From: Bradyrhizobium sp. 170
GTDB lineage: Bacteria; Pseudomonadota; Alphaproteobacteria; Rhizobiales; Xanthobacteraceae
Assembly: GCF_023101085.1 (NCBI RefSeq)
Contig: NZ_CP064703.1
Coordinates: forward strand, 6,944,001-7,008,000
Length of the DNA stretch: 64,000 nt
Direction: 5' to 3'
In this document: piece after piece, positions 35,447 to 44,660 of the stretch
How the letters are laid out: each line of letters opens with the position of its first letter
Position numbering within the stretch: the stretch's first letter is position 1
The notes under the pieces: generated by a model
What the model was told of the DNA's origin: nothing
The model's input: only the letters and a program-made list of their open reading frames with translations
Databases searched by the model: none
Made by a program: the position numbers and the translations under genes

Positions 35447-36571
35447 ATGCGTATATTGCACCTTACCGACCGCCTAGGCCGGGGAGGGAAAGAACGGCAA
35501 ATCGTCGAACTGTTGAGAGGGCTTTTCGCTCACCGTGACATAAAGTCATTCGTCGCGGTTATGGACGAGGAGACGGTTCGTTACGACATTGACCGTGACC
35601 ACGCGCAAGTCATCCAGCTCGTTCGGAGGGGCAAGAGAGATTTGCGCCTTTTCAGGAGTTTGTACGAGCTGGTCTCCAATTTGAAAATAGATGTCGTTCA
35701 CTCCTGGAGCTCGATGTGCTCCATTTATGCAGCTCCGGTTGCAAGACTGTGCGGCGCAGCCTTCGTTAATGGCTTTGTGCGAGACGCGCCGCCGCATATG
35801 GCGCTGTGGAATAAACAGTATTTCAGCGGCAAGCTGACTATCCCATTTTCAGACATTGTTGTCGCCAATTCGCGCGCGGGCCTAGCCGCCTACCATATTC
35901 CCGAGCGCAAAGGTCTATGTATCTACAATGGGTTCAATCCTGAGAGAGTCTCTAACTTGACGGACGAGGCAGAGCTCCGCAGCATTCTGGGAGTGACGAC
36001 ACCCCACATCGTGGGGATGGTTGCGAACTTCGCGCCCAGAAAAGATTACGCAACCTTTGTCGAAATGGCATGCCGCATTTGCCATCTTAGGGACGATGTT
36101 ACCTTTCTGGCTGTCGGCGCCGGAGAAACGTTGCAGCGAGTGCGCGATAGCGTCCCACCAGAACCTTCGCCGCGCATAAAATTTATAGGTGAGCGGAACG
36201 ATGTAGAAAGTATCGCTAATCTCTTCACTGTCGGAGTTCTCCTTACCAACAGCCGCCTACACGGTGAGGGTATTTCCAACGCAATAACCGAATGCATGGC
36301 GTTGGGTAAGCCAATCGTGGCAACAAACGAAGGGGGCACTCCTGAACTGGTCCTGGACGGACACACAGGATTTCTTGTTCCGAGCCACGACGCAGCAATT
36401 TTGACCGATCGTGTGCTCAGACTCCTCGATGATCGTAAACTTGCTAGCGAATTCGGCAGGGAAGCGCGTCGGCGTATTGAAACAACATTTTCGCTCGACG
36501 CGATGACCAATGCGTATCTCTGCCTGTATCGGAGGGTGGCAGATAGGAGGGGAACGCGCGACTTTGATTGA
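35447..36571 (+). CDS. Glycosyltransferase family 4
   Basis: A 374-residue GT-B enzyme starting MRILHLTDRLGRGGKERQIV, with ATG 35447 preceded by AGGAGAG. The donor half contains GMVANFAPRKDYATFVEMA, FLAVGAGETLQ, FIGERNDVESI and the signature LHGEGISNAITECMALGKPI with the Glu pair. Likely transfers a hexose to the EPS repeat unit. The upstream IS5 fragment and downstream IS3 element show that the gene is flanked by insertions on both sides. Confidence 0.9.
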   Translation: MRILHLTDRLGRGGKERQIVELLRGLFAHRDIKSFVAVMDEETVRYDIDRDHAQVIQLVRRGKRDLRLFRSLYELVSNLKIDVVHSWSSMCSIYAAPVARLCGAAFVNGFVRDAPPHMALWNKQYFSGKLTIPFSDIVVANSRAGLAAYHIPERKGLCIYNGFNPERVSNLTDEAELRSILGVTTPHIVGMVANFAPRKDYATFVEMACRICHLRDDVTFLAVGAGETLQRVRDSVPPEPSPRIKFIGERNDVESIANLFTVGVLLTNSRLHGEGISNAITECMALGKPIVATNEGGTPELVLDGHTGFLVPSHDAAILTDRVLRLLDDRKLASEFGREARRRIETTFSLDAMTNAYLCLYRRVADRRGTRDFD

Positions 36572-36827
36572 GGAGCTATCGGTAGAGCTGCAAATGCTGG
36601 CGTGGAGGTCTGCTATGTCAGGATCGGATGAGGGGCGGATCGAAATACGAAGTGATAGCGGCGACGACGAAGAGGGGGCAGCGCAATTGCAATTGCTGTG
36701 CCTCATGGTTATGAGATGCACTGACCCTGCCCCCAAGTTTTATCCGGCTCTGAGTTCGCCCCGGCCGGGCCTTGAAGTGCTCCCCCAAAACTAGGCCAGC
36801 CCCAGCTGGAATTTTCTGGGGTTAGGC

Positions 36828-37690
36828 TCATGCTGGCGGGGGCGCCGATGAGCCATTCAATCGCGATATCGGCGCCTTGTTGCCGATCGCGCTGTGGGGT
36901 CGGATCTCGTTGTAGTCTCTACGCCAATCCTCCATCTTCGCGCGGGCATCGTCAAGGCTCATGAACCAATGCGTGTTGAGACACTCGGTGCGGAATTTGC
37001 CATTTGAACGATTCGATGAAGCCGTTGTCGGTTGGCTTGCCCGGCCTGGAGAAGTCCAGCGTGATGCCGCGCTGATAGGCCCACAAGTCAAGATCGCGCG
37101 ACACGAACTCGCTGCCTTGATCGACACGGATCGTCTCCGGGAATCCCACTTCATTGCAGACTCTTTCCAGCATCTCCACGACGTCGATGCCGCGGAACGT
37201 GTACCGTGGCTCCAGCGCCGGCGAGAAACGGGAGAACGTATCGATAATCGTGAGCACCCGAAGCTTGCGCCCAGTTGCCAGCTGATCATGGACAAAGTCC
37301 ATGGCCCAGGTCTCGTTCGATCGCGTCGCAGGCTTGCGGTCATCGCGCAGCTTGGCCTTGACGCGGCGCTTGGGTGTCTTGTTGCGCAATTGTAAGCCCA
37401 ATTCCTTGTAAAGCCGGTAGATGCGTTTGACGTTGACCGACCAGCCATCCCGCCGCAACAATACGTGGACGCGCCGGTAACCGTAGCGCACCCGGGTCTC
37501 GCAGATGCTTTTGATGCGATGCTTGAGGTCGGCCTGGTCGCCGCGCTTCGACTTATAGACGTAAAGTGCACGATCAATCCGGAGGGTCGAGCAGGCACGC
37601 CTGATCGAGACCTTCCAGTCGCTGCGCGACTTGTCGACAAGTTCGCGCTTGCGGCCAGGCTTCAGAGCTTTTTTGAGAGCACATCCTGCA
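36828..37690 (-). pseudogene. IS3-family orfB (integrase-type transposase), frameshifted
   Basis: DDE integrase domain with RYGYRRVHVLLRRDGW, ETWAMDFVHDQLATGRKL and the catalytic region IRVDQGSEFVSRDLD, then TDNGFIESF. Immediately afterwards the frame changes: one extra A near 37008 (TTCAAATGG where TTCAATGG is expected) puts NGKFRTECLNTHWFMSLDDA and the last catalytic Glu region in another frame. Without that base the protein would be full length. The reading frame ends at 36828. Confidence 0.85.
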
Positions 37691-37957
37691 GCATGGCCTT
37701 GTCCAACGACAGGTCGGCGACGATCCGCTTCAGCTTCGCGTTCTCTTCCTGTAAGGCCCTCAGCCGCTTGGCCTCGGAGATATCCAGGCCGCTGAATCTG
37801 GTCTTCCAGTTTAGATCGTCGCTTCGGAGATCCCGTGCTTGCGAGCCAGGTCGGCCGTCTTTACGCCGGCCTCATGCTCCTTCAACACCGCGATAATCTG
37901 CTCTTCCGTTAACCTTGCTCGCTTGATCTGTCCGTCCTTCTGCGGGCCGGACTCCAT
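37662..37957 (-). pseudogene. IS3-family orfA (helix-turn-helix), frameshifted
   Basis: Starts MESGPQKDGQIKRARLTEEQ, then IIAVLKEHEAGVKTADLARK and HGISEATI followed directly by a stop. A missing base there (ATCTAAACTGG for ATCTACAACTGG) breaks the usual YNWKTRFSG continuation, which is found in another frame through LSLDKAMLQDVLSKKL. Confidence 0.8.
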
Positions 37958-38042
37958 CTGGAGGAAATACGCAGTGGCAGGTCAACTAGGACAAATCACC
38001 AGGAGGCTTGGAGTTCACGTTAGACAATTTTGTCGGACTGGA

Positions 38043-39410
38043 TCAACTGTGATAGGTATCCAGATAGCGCAACCGCGCCAAGTTGATCATCATCGCAATG
38101 ATCGGAAATGCATACATGTTTTCATATGTTGGCAGGATGTCACGCCCAGTCGCCATGCTAATCCCATAACCAAAGATGCTCGCGAACAGAGCCCAATATA
38201 GGTCACTATTCAACCTTCGCCCAACTCGCCAGGCGGTAGCTATTCCAACGAGAAGGAAAATTAGAAGCACACCGGTTAAAATCACCCCGCAATCAAGAAA
38301 GAATTCGACAATTGCATTATGCGCTACGTTGGCCTGTATCAGGGCTCCTGTGTCCCAAAGTTGGCTCGTCCCCATTCCGTGGCGACCAGCGCCAAACAGG
38401 AACAGGCCGATATTGCTCGTCCACTCCTCTAGCAGCGGACCCCAAAGGGAATCAACCCGGCCCGTCAGCAAGGCATCGGCCGAGAAGCCGGCACTGCTAC
38501 CAAGCCCGACCGAAAGAACAGCGTTAACGGTTGGTCCGATCCAAAAGAACGATGTGACGCCAGCCGCCGCAGCACCTAGAATTAAAATGTCAAACCTGCG
38601 CCGCAGGATCAGAAACAGGGAACACGAAGCTACTACCGTGACAAGCGTGGTTCGTGACCCGAGGAGAAGAACCGCCAGGAGCGATAGACACAGGGGTGCG
38701 ATCCAGAGAGCGCCGCGCGTAAGAGCTCGATAGAGCAACAAGGGCACGGTAGAAATGTACATGCTTCCAATCACATTGTAATGGGTTCCAAAATACGCTG
38801 CGCACAACTGGGCCATTTCGTCCCTGCTAGCTAGATCCAGCCCAGCCGTTCCGCTCGAGCGTTCTGAAAGCAGAACGGACGGATTCATCAGGACGAGCGA
38901 GACGAAAGCGATTGATAGCAATAGCATCGAAAGGCAGATCACCGTCGTGATCCTCTCGAGCTCCTGAAAGGAGCACATACGCTTAAGGATAAACAGGAAG
39001 GATAGAGTGAAAAAGGTCGGCACAATACAAGCCGATAGTACAAAGTCAAAGTAGGACTCTGGAAATGAATCAGGGAAGCGACTATGCAAAAGTGGCGTGT
39101 TTGGAACTGATCGAATGAGGGCGATGGCAAGAATTGCGAAGTACAGGAGAAAAATTCTGATGGATATTCGTTCGATTTTGTCGGTCGCGTGCAGGCACGC
39201 AGTGTTAAACACCAGATAAGCCAAGACTACTGCTGATAATAAGTTGAAGGGTTTGAACCCTTGGATGCCGAACAGATTTTCCGTGAGGAATGGCACACGC
39301 TGGAAGGGCAACATGAAAACGAACAACAGAAAGAAAAAGGTTCCAGCTTGCGCGACTGGCAAGGTGAGATGATAAGGCGCTTGGCCGCTATGACTCAAAG
39401 ATCCACTCAT
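38043..39410 (-). CDS. O-antigen ligase/Wzy-type polysaccharide polymerase
   Basis: A 455-residue integral membrane protein with about 12 hydrophobic helices, for example FFFLLFVFMLPF, LSAVVLAYLVF, ILILGAAAAGVTSFFWIG and the C-terminal GVLLIFLLVGIATAW. A large periplasmic loop near residues 320-365 carries GAGRHGMGTS and ANVAHNAIVEFFLDCG, which matches the NxxHNxxLE motif of Wzy/WaaL proteins. It would join EPS repeat units on the periplasmic side. Its ATG overlaps the TGA of the preceding GT4 gene (ATGA), so the two are co-translated. Confidence 0.87.
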   Translation of the reverse strand: MSGSLSHSGQAPYHLTLPVAQAGTFFFLLFVFMLPFQRVPFLTENLFGIQGFKPFNLLSAVVLAYLVFNTACLHATDKIERISIRIFLLYFAILAIALIRSVPNTPLLHSRFPDSFPESYFDFVLSACIVPTFFTLSFLFILKRMCSFQELERITTVICLSMLLLSIAFVSLVLMNPSVLLSERSSGTAGLDLASRDEMAQLCAAYFGTHYNVIGSMYISTVPLLLYRALTRGALWIAPLCLSLLAVLLLGSRTTLVTVVASCSLFLILRRRFDILILGAAAAGVTSFFWIGPTVNAVLSVGLGSSAGFSADALLTGRVDSLWGPLLEEWTSNIGLFLFGAGRHGMGTSQLWDTGALIQANVAHNAIVEFFLDCGVILTGVLLIFLLVGIATAWRVGRRLNSDLYWALFASIFGYGISMATGRDILPTYENMYAFPIIAMMINLARLRYLDTYHS

Positions 39411-40582
39411 CGACCTATCGGAATTGGTTGCTCTAGTGGTTGCCCTGGGCGTTTTGACTTAGCGACAAGAGGCGTCAAAGCCGCAATTAACTCGCGAGCT
39501 TTTGCCGTCGGCGAGTGATTGACCTTAACGTACGTCTGACATCGCGCCGCGATTGCGTTGTATTCGTTCGTGTCCATGTCCCAAATTGTGCTCACGGATT
39601 TGGAAAGTGCCAACTCATCCTCAGCCGATGCGCCAAGGGCATGGCGCATAATGATCAGGTCTGGGTCGACAGGTCGCCGAGTTACAACAGGAGTGCCCGC
39701 AGCCAGAGCCTCCAGGAGCACGTTCGAGAAGCCCTCGACATCCGATGTGCAGAGAAGCATCGTCGCTTCTGATAGAAATTGTTGAACGTCTGCCCGCCGG
39801 ACATTGCCAACCAGTTCCACGTTTGGCAGATGGCGCAGGCCATTCACGGCATCCAGCGTCGCTTGATCAACCACTCGGTCTGGCATCCCTGCCACGCGGA
39901 ATTTGACGGCCGGAAATTCCTTGGCGATTCGAAAAAGCAATGGCAAGTTCTTTCCATCGCGGAAGACACCAAGCCAGGCGACATATCTGCGTTCTGCGCG
40001 CGGCAAAGGAGGAGCCGCCTCCTCTGCTACGACAACGGCGTTATGAATGACGTGAATAGGCTTGCCCGGAAAAAGCGCAGCCAATTTTTCGCGTTGATAC
40101 TCATTTTGACAGAGGAATGCGGCTGTTCGATGCCGAGCCCAAGAATAAGCTAACCATTCATACAATGGAAGAGCGGCTTTGCATCGTTCATCGACGTTCA
40201 TGTCGCTGACAACGCGGTGAACGAACGGAATCCCTAGCTGGCCGGCGACGAAAGCCATGATGGCGGTATGGACCCCACATACGCCTTGGATCATAATATC
40301 TGGATGATAGGCGCGGGCAGCTGCCAATACTTTTGGGATATATGAGTAGAAATACTTTGCAACCCGCACCCCATGCGCGGGATCATAGGTTTCGATAAGT
40401 TTGATTTGCTGGCCCGAACCTACATGGGCCAAAGCCCCCTTCCAGGTAAGGAGAGCGGCTTCGTGACCGGCTTTTTCAAGCGCGCGAAGCCATATTGAAA
40501 GTTGGACGGCAAAGCCGCCGATCGGATAGTCATCATCCTTCAATAGATAGGGAATGGTAAAATCTATCGAGAGAATTCGCAC
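39407..40582 (-). CDS. Glycosyltransferase family 4
   Basis: About 391 residues from GTG 40582 (GGGGTG upstream): VRILSIDFTIPYLLKDDDYP. Donor half: YVAWLGVFRDGKNLPLLFRI, FRVAGMPDRVV, ELVGNVRRADVQQFLSEA and the signature SDVEGFSNVLLEALAAGTPV. It probably adds a sugar to the EPS unit that the overlapping Wzy-like gene product polymerises. A longer in-frame extension to 40729 would overlap the asparagine synthetase gene and has no support. Confidence 0.88.
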   Translation of the reverse strand: MRILSIDFTIPYLLKDDDYPIGGFAVQLSIWLRALEKAGHEAALLTWKGALAHVGSGQQIKLIETYDPAHGVRVAKYFYSYIPKVLAAARAYHPDIMIQGVCGVHTAIMAFVAGQLGIPFVHRVVSDMNVDERCKAALPLYEWLAYSWARHRTAAFLCQNEYQREKLAALFPGKPIHVIHNAVVVAEEAAPPLPRAERRYVAWLGVFRDGKNLPLLFRIAKEFPAVKFRVAGMPDRVVDQATLDAVNGLRHLPNVELVGNVRRADVQQFLSEATMLLCTSDVEGFSNVLLEALAAGTPVVTRRPVDPDLIIMRHALGASAEDELALSKSVSTIWDMDTNEYNAIAARCQTYVKVNHSPTAKARELIAALTPLVAKSKRPGQPLEQPIPIGR

Positions 40583-40670
40583 GTGACACCCCGAGCTTAA
40601 TGGGACCGCAATATGACGGCGACTTTCGGGTAGATATGCCCGTATATCTGAGGATGTGCATTTGACATTG

Positions 40671-42659
40671 TCAGGAATCGCATACAAGGGATGCCAAGCG
40701 TTTTGTTCCGGTGTCCGCCACTGATGCATTCCGCCACCGACGATGCCACGCCTGAAACATTAGAATGTTCCAGATGAGGAAATACCGCTCATTATCTCCG
40801 CTCAAGAATTCGGCCCAGAGCGAGCGAATGGCCCCGACCTGAAAAATATCACCGGCGCTCAGGCAAGCTTCGTTCATCAGGTCTTCGGCCCAATTCCGTA
40901 ACGGACCGCGCAACCAATCTGCAAGCGGAACCGCGAACCCCATTTTCGGGCGCTCGACCAAACGATCGGGCACATAGCGGGCAAGAACACGCCGGAGCAA
41001 GTGTTTGGGGCGTGGGGCACGCGCGTTCTGAAATGACGGCAGCTTCCAGACCCATTCAACCAGACGATGGTCGAGGAATGGAACACGCACCTCAAGAGCG
41101 ACAGCCATAGAGGCACGGTCAACCTTAGTCAGGATGTTCTCGGGCAAATACGTGCACATGTCCAGGTAGCGCATACGGTCCACCGGATCTGGCAAGAGGA
41201 CCTTGAGGTTCTGCTCCCAGCAGGCTGTCCGCACCTCTTGTGATCCTTTTACAAGACTGTCTGGGTTCTGGTGGCGCGAGACAAGTTGATAGTACGCGGA
41301 ATCGATCGATGACACTGAGAGGATTTGCGCCAACCGATGGGCCTTTTGACCGACACGTGGCACCCGCCGAAAGTATGGCACATAGCGCGCTATGCTGTTG
41401 TAAGTGCTAGGCGGCACAGCGCGAATGCTTGAAGACACGAGGCGGCGCAGCCCAAGGGGAATCTTCGCACTCGGTCGCCAAACGTTCTCCGTCCATTGAT
41501 ACCCTTTGTACCCGGAAAATAATTCGTCTCCACCATCTCCTGACAGAGCTACCGTGACGCGTTTTCGCGTCAACGCGGAAACAATATGGGTCGGGATCTG
41601 GGAGGGGTCAGCGAATGGCTCGTCATACATCTCGGCCAATTTCGGCACTACAGCGAGAGCGTCAGCGCCGCTAACGGGAAACGTTGTATGGTCGGTCCCA
41701 AGATGTCGCGCGACAGCCTCAGCGTGCTTCGCTTCGTCGAATGCGGGGTTCTCAAAGCTGATGGTAAACGTCCGGACTGGTCTCAGAGAAGTTTTCTGCA
41801 TCAGTGCGACGACTGTAGATGAATCATAGCCGCCCGACAGAAAGGCGCCAAGCGGAACATCCGCTATCATGCGGCGCGATACTGCATCATGCAGCAACCC
41901 CTCGAGCTCATCGACCAGTTCCTCTTCGTCGGCTCGAAGCGTATTGCGTTGCCCCTGCGAAACAACACCGGCCAGATCCCAGTACACGCCCACTTCGGGA
42001 CCGCCGCCGCTCGCAATTTTGACGAACCCGGCGGGCGGCAGTTTGTAGACATTTTCATAGATCGTGAATGGACCCGGCACATAACTATGCCGAAGAAAGG
42101 CGGCGATCGCTCCACGATTGAGACTTGGATTCCAACCCGGATGAGCGCGCAGTGCCTTCAATTCTGATCCGAACAAAACTAGTCCATCGAAAATCGCCCA
42201 ATAAAGCGGCTTTTCGCCCATTCGATCACGAGCTAGGAACAGTTGACGCTCTCCGGCGTCCCACGCTGCAATTGCGAACATCCCGTTCAAGCGGGCGATG
42301 GTCGATTTGACGCCCCATTGGGCAAATCCTTCGACAATAACTTCTGTATCTGAATGCCCTCGAAACCGAACTCCGCAACGCTCCAATTCGGCCCTCAGTT
42401 CTCGGAAATTATATATTTCACCGTTGAACGTAATTGTATATTGCCCGTTGGCCGAGAGCATTGGTTGATGTCCCATTGGGGACAAGTCGATAATTGCCAG
42501 GCGACGCTGCCCGAAGGCAATGCTGGCTTGCTCGCTTAACCAAACTCCGCTGTCGTCCGGCCCGCGGTGACTGAGGGTTTGCGTCATTGCAGACGCCCGC
42601 CTTTTCAGATCTTGCAGGCTGCAACCATTACGCTCCCAAATACCGGAAATTCCGCACAT
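40671..42659 (-). CDS. asnB: AsnB-like glutamine amidotransferase (source of the repeated leader)
   Basis: A 662-residue protein. The glutaminase domain has Cys2 (MCGISGIWERNGCSLQDLKR), TLSHRGPDDSGVW, FGQRRLAIIDLSPMGHQPML and FNGEIYNF. The synthetase domain has AFLSGGYDSSTVVALMQ, LSGDGGDELFSGYKGY and KVDRASMAVALEVRVPFLD. Such long forms in capsule and EPS loci amidate uronic acids or similar carboxylates. It lies upstream of, and on the same strand as, the GT4-wzy pair with an 88-nt gap, so one operon is likely. Its first 25-64 codons and promoter are repeated in front of two other genes. Confidence 0.92.
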   Translation of the reverse strand: MCGISGIWERNGCSLQDLKRRASAMTQTLSHRGPDDSGVWLSEQASIAFGQRRLAIIDLSPMGHQPMLSANGQYTITFNGEIYNFRELRAELERCGVRFRGHSDTEVIVEGFAQWGVKSTIARLNGMFAIAAWDAGERQLFLARDRMGEKPLYWAIFDGLVLFGSELKALRAHPGWNPSLNRGAIAAFLRHSYVPGPFTIYENVYKLPPAGFVKIASGGGPEVGVYWDLAGVVSQGQRNTLRADEEELVDELEGLLHDAVSRRMIADVPLGAFLSGGYDSSTVVALMQKTSLRPVRTFTISFENPAFDEAKHAEAVARHLGTDHTTFPVSGADALAVVPKLAEMYDEPFADPSQIPTHIVSALTRKRVTVALSGDGGDELFSGYKGYQWTENVWRPSAKIPLGLRRLVSSSIRAVPPSTYNSIARYVPYFRRVPRVGQKAHRLAQILSVSSIDSAYYQLVSRHQNPDSLVKGSQEVRTACWEQNLKVLLPDPVDRMRYLDMCTYLPENILTKVDRASMAVALEVRVPFLDHRLVEWVWKLPSFQNARAPRPKHLLRRVLARYVPDRLVERPKMGFAVPLADWLRGPLRNWAEDLMNEACLSAGDIFQVGAIRSLWAEFLSGDNERYFLIWNILMFQAWHRRWRNASVADTGTKRLASLVCDS

Positions 42660-42797
42660 GCTTGAAACGAGCTCCCTAATGAGAGGACGTCAACGCATGC
42701 CATCCAAACTCACACCCTAGCAGCATAGTATTTTGAACCGGTCTGCGGCTCAACGCTTTCGGATTACCCACTCTCGATCACAGGAGAAGCCCAGAGC
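42590..42797 (-). repeat. Promoter plus asnB leader, copy A
   Basis: Contains the promoter and first 23-25 codons of the asparagine synthetase gene. It is nearly identical, inverted, to 43047-43253 (copy B), and is shared with 50180-50470 (copy C), where similarity extends further into the asnB frame and also to 42780-42905 versus 50515-50640 upstream. Confidence 0.85.
42725..42768 (-). promoter_or_regulatory. Promoter of the asnB-GT4-wzy operon
   Basis: On the minus strand GGTAATCC (from 42768), 10 nt, -35 TTGAGC (42753-42748), a 17-nt spacer, and -10 TACTAT (42730-42725), giving a start near 42718 and a leader of about 58 nt. It is the best-formed of the EPS-type promoters. Confidence 0.65.
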
Positions 42798-43046
42798 GCT
42801 AAGCCGGGAAGTCACCGCCATGAAGAGCTTTGGATGGCTGAGCGAGGGAACTGGTTCTCCGCCGAACGGTCCCGCAGCTCGTGCCGAGTCGCGTGTTAGA
42901 GGGATTGCCTACCTGAGCCTGCACGTATCGGCTCGCAGCGACTGAATTCGCGTCATAGTCAAAGCCACAAACCGATACTGCGCCTGCCTCTAGGGCGGCA
43001 GTTCTCAAAGCAGCTTAACCCTGTCCATTTTTTCGGGGGAAGATCA

Positions 43047-43253
43047 GGCTTCTCCTGTGATCGAGAATGGGTAACTCGAAAGGGTCGAGCCGCGGACCGG
43101 TTCAAAATACTATGCTGCTAGGGTGTGAGTTTGGATGCCAGGCGTTGACGTCCTCTCATTAGGGAGCTCTTTTCAAGCATGTGCGGAATTTCCGGTATTT
43201 GGGAGCGTAATGGTTGCAGCCTGCAAGATCTGAAAAGGCGGGCGTCTGCAATG
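43047..43253 (+). repeat. Promoter plus asnB leader, copy B (inverted)
   Basis: Inverted copy of 42590-42797. It ends at the ATG codon 43251, where the sequence switches from asnB to the TupA-like gene. Confidence 0.85.
43070..43113 (+). promoter_or_regulatory. Promoter driving the TupA-like gene
   Basis: GGTAA (43070-43074), 10 nt, TCGAGC (43085-43090), 17 nt, TACTAT (43108-43113). Copy of the asnB promoter with one change in the -35. Confidence 0.6.
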
Positions 43254-44201
43254 AAGTCTTTACTCGCTCGGTTGCGCGGGACGTTTTGGCACTGGGCTCC
43301 GGTGTACGCGTCTTGCGGTCATATATTCAACTTCTTCGAGACGATGAGCGGATATAAATATGAAAAGGCTATGTTTCTGAAATACGTAGGCTACGAGCTC
43401 GATCTGACAAATCCGAAAAGCCTCAATCAAAAAATAGTGTGGAAGAAGTTGTTCGACCGCAACCCGCTTCTTCCGCCGACGTCGGACAAATATCTTGTGC
43501 GCGAGTATGTAGAAAAGGCTTTGGGGCCGGAGGCCGATAAGATACTCGTCCCATTGTTGTATGTCGGGGATGATCCGCGGCAAATACCGTTCGATACGTT
43601 GCCTGCGGAATACGTCGTTAAAACCAATCACGATTCAGGCAGCACGATTTTAGTCCGAACTGGCGAAAACGTCGACCGACAGAAAATGATCGTAAGATTA
43701 ACGAACTGGCAAAAAATCCCGTACGGCATCTTTAAGCACGAGTGGGCATATTGGAGCATCCGCAGGAAGGTAATAGTCGAGGCACTTCTTCGTGAGGAAA
43801 ACGGGGGAATTGCGCAAGATTATAAATTTCATGTCTTTCACGGCACCTGTAAGTTCATTCACGCAACGCCGAAGATGGACGGCGAACGAAGTGGCAGACG
43901 GAGCTTATTCACGCCAGATTGGCGGCAGCTGGATGCTGGCTGGAAGTATCCAAAAGGTCCTTATATATCTCCGCCACCCCGGCTTTCCGATATGATTCGT
44001 ATTTCGGAGAAACTTGCTGCACCGTTCGATTACGTCCGAGTCGATCTATACAATCCCGACGACAGGATCTTTTTCGGCGAATTGACGCATTATCACGGAA
44101 GCGGTCGAGAATCCTTTTTCCCTGAATCTTTCGATTTTGAGGGAGGTAGCTTTTGGAATATTGCGCCGAACTACTGGATTGGGAAGACTCTTGGAAGCTA
44201 A
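43179..44201 (+). CDS. TupA-like ATP-grasp ligase fused to an AsnB leader
   Basis: The open frame starts with 25 residues identical to the AsnB protein at 42659 (MCGISGIWERNGCSLQDLKR and 5 more), then switches in frame to an ATP-grasp protein of the TupA (teichuronopeptide) family. Visible parts are KYVGYELDLTNPKSLNQKIV, TSDKYLVREYVEKALG, the ATP-site Lys in EYVVKTNHDSGSTILV, QDYKFHVFHGTCKFIHATP and YVRVDLYNPDDRIFFGELTH. These enzymes probably ligate amino acids to polysaccharide carboxylates. Translation may start at 43179 (chimera) or at ATG 43251, which is exactly at the junction. Codon use is A/T-richer than the EPS core genes. Confidence 0.85.
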   Translation: MCGISGIWERNGCSLQDLKRRASAMKSLLARLRGTFWHWAPVYASCGHIFNFFETMSGYKYEKAMFLKYVGYELDLTNPKSLNQKIVWKKLFDRNPLLPPTSDKYLVREYVEKALGPEADKILVPLLYVGDDPRQIPFDTLPAEYVVKTNHDSGSTILVRTGENVDRQKMIVRLTNWQKIPYGIFKHEWAYWSIRRKVIVEALLREENGGIAQDYKFHVFHGTCKFIHATPKMDGERSGRRSLFTPDWRQLDAGWKYPKGPYISPPPRLSDMIRISEKLAAPFDYVRVDLYNPDDRIFFGELTHYHGSGRESFFPESFDFEGGSFWNIAPNYWIGKTLGS

Positions 44202-44660
44202 CAAATCCATCAAACACGTGCGCGACTATCCCATTGCTTCACATAATGCGCGGTACAAAAAAGGCGCATTCGCCGGTGCTGAGGATTGACTACAATGAAG
44301 CCGCCTCAGAGCTTCCGGTTCCGGTAGGGGACGAGGTTATCGATTTTCTCACGCGCGCCGACGCATTGGATCGACATATAGCGAACCGAAAACCGCGTTC
44401 ACGCCGTCGCAAGGTACACAACAAAAAGTCCTAGATGCGTACGCACTCGCAGTGTTTCTTCGGCGAAGACTACGAACAACCTATCATTCGTATCTTCCAG
44501 CGACGAGGTGCGTCGAATCTATCGTGCGATTCTCAGGTTCGTGTTTGGAGGCGTAAACCTATGCTTTGTTGCCGTGTGTCTGGTCAAAAAGTGGTACAAT
44601 TCACGCAGCTCAAGAGCGCCTGGGGCCTCGATTCAGCACGTTCAAGGAAGGATAACTTAC
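44202..44660. other. Interval without recognised genes
   Basis: A 93-codon plus-strand frame (44153-44434) overlaps the end of the TupA-like gene, ends in a basic RKPRSRRRKVHNKKS tail, and is not recognised. AAGGAAGGA just before 44661 is the ribosome site of the next gene. Confidence 0.35.

Larger units (their letters stand above)
36722..37984 (-). mobile_element. IS3-family insertion sequence, both ORFs frameshifted
   Basis: About 1.26 kb. Imperfect terminal inverted repeats: TGACCCTGCCCCCAAGTTTT at 36722 and, on the other strand, TGACCTGCCACTGCGTATTT from 37984 inward. Between them lie orfA and orfB in the usual order on the minus strand. A run of six A followed by G near 37671 is the normal programmed -1 slippery site. 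One-base errors in each ORF should prevent transposition. Confidence 0.75.

Noticed and set aside
36795..36830. CCCCAG/TGGGG hairpin as a terminator of the GT4 gene
   Set aside because: It lies inside the left end of the IS3 element and has no T-run oriented for the GT4 gene.
44153..44434. 93-codon frame overlapping the TupA-like gene
   Set aside because: It begins inside the preceding gene, has no recognisable domain, and its start region is clearly coding in the other frame.
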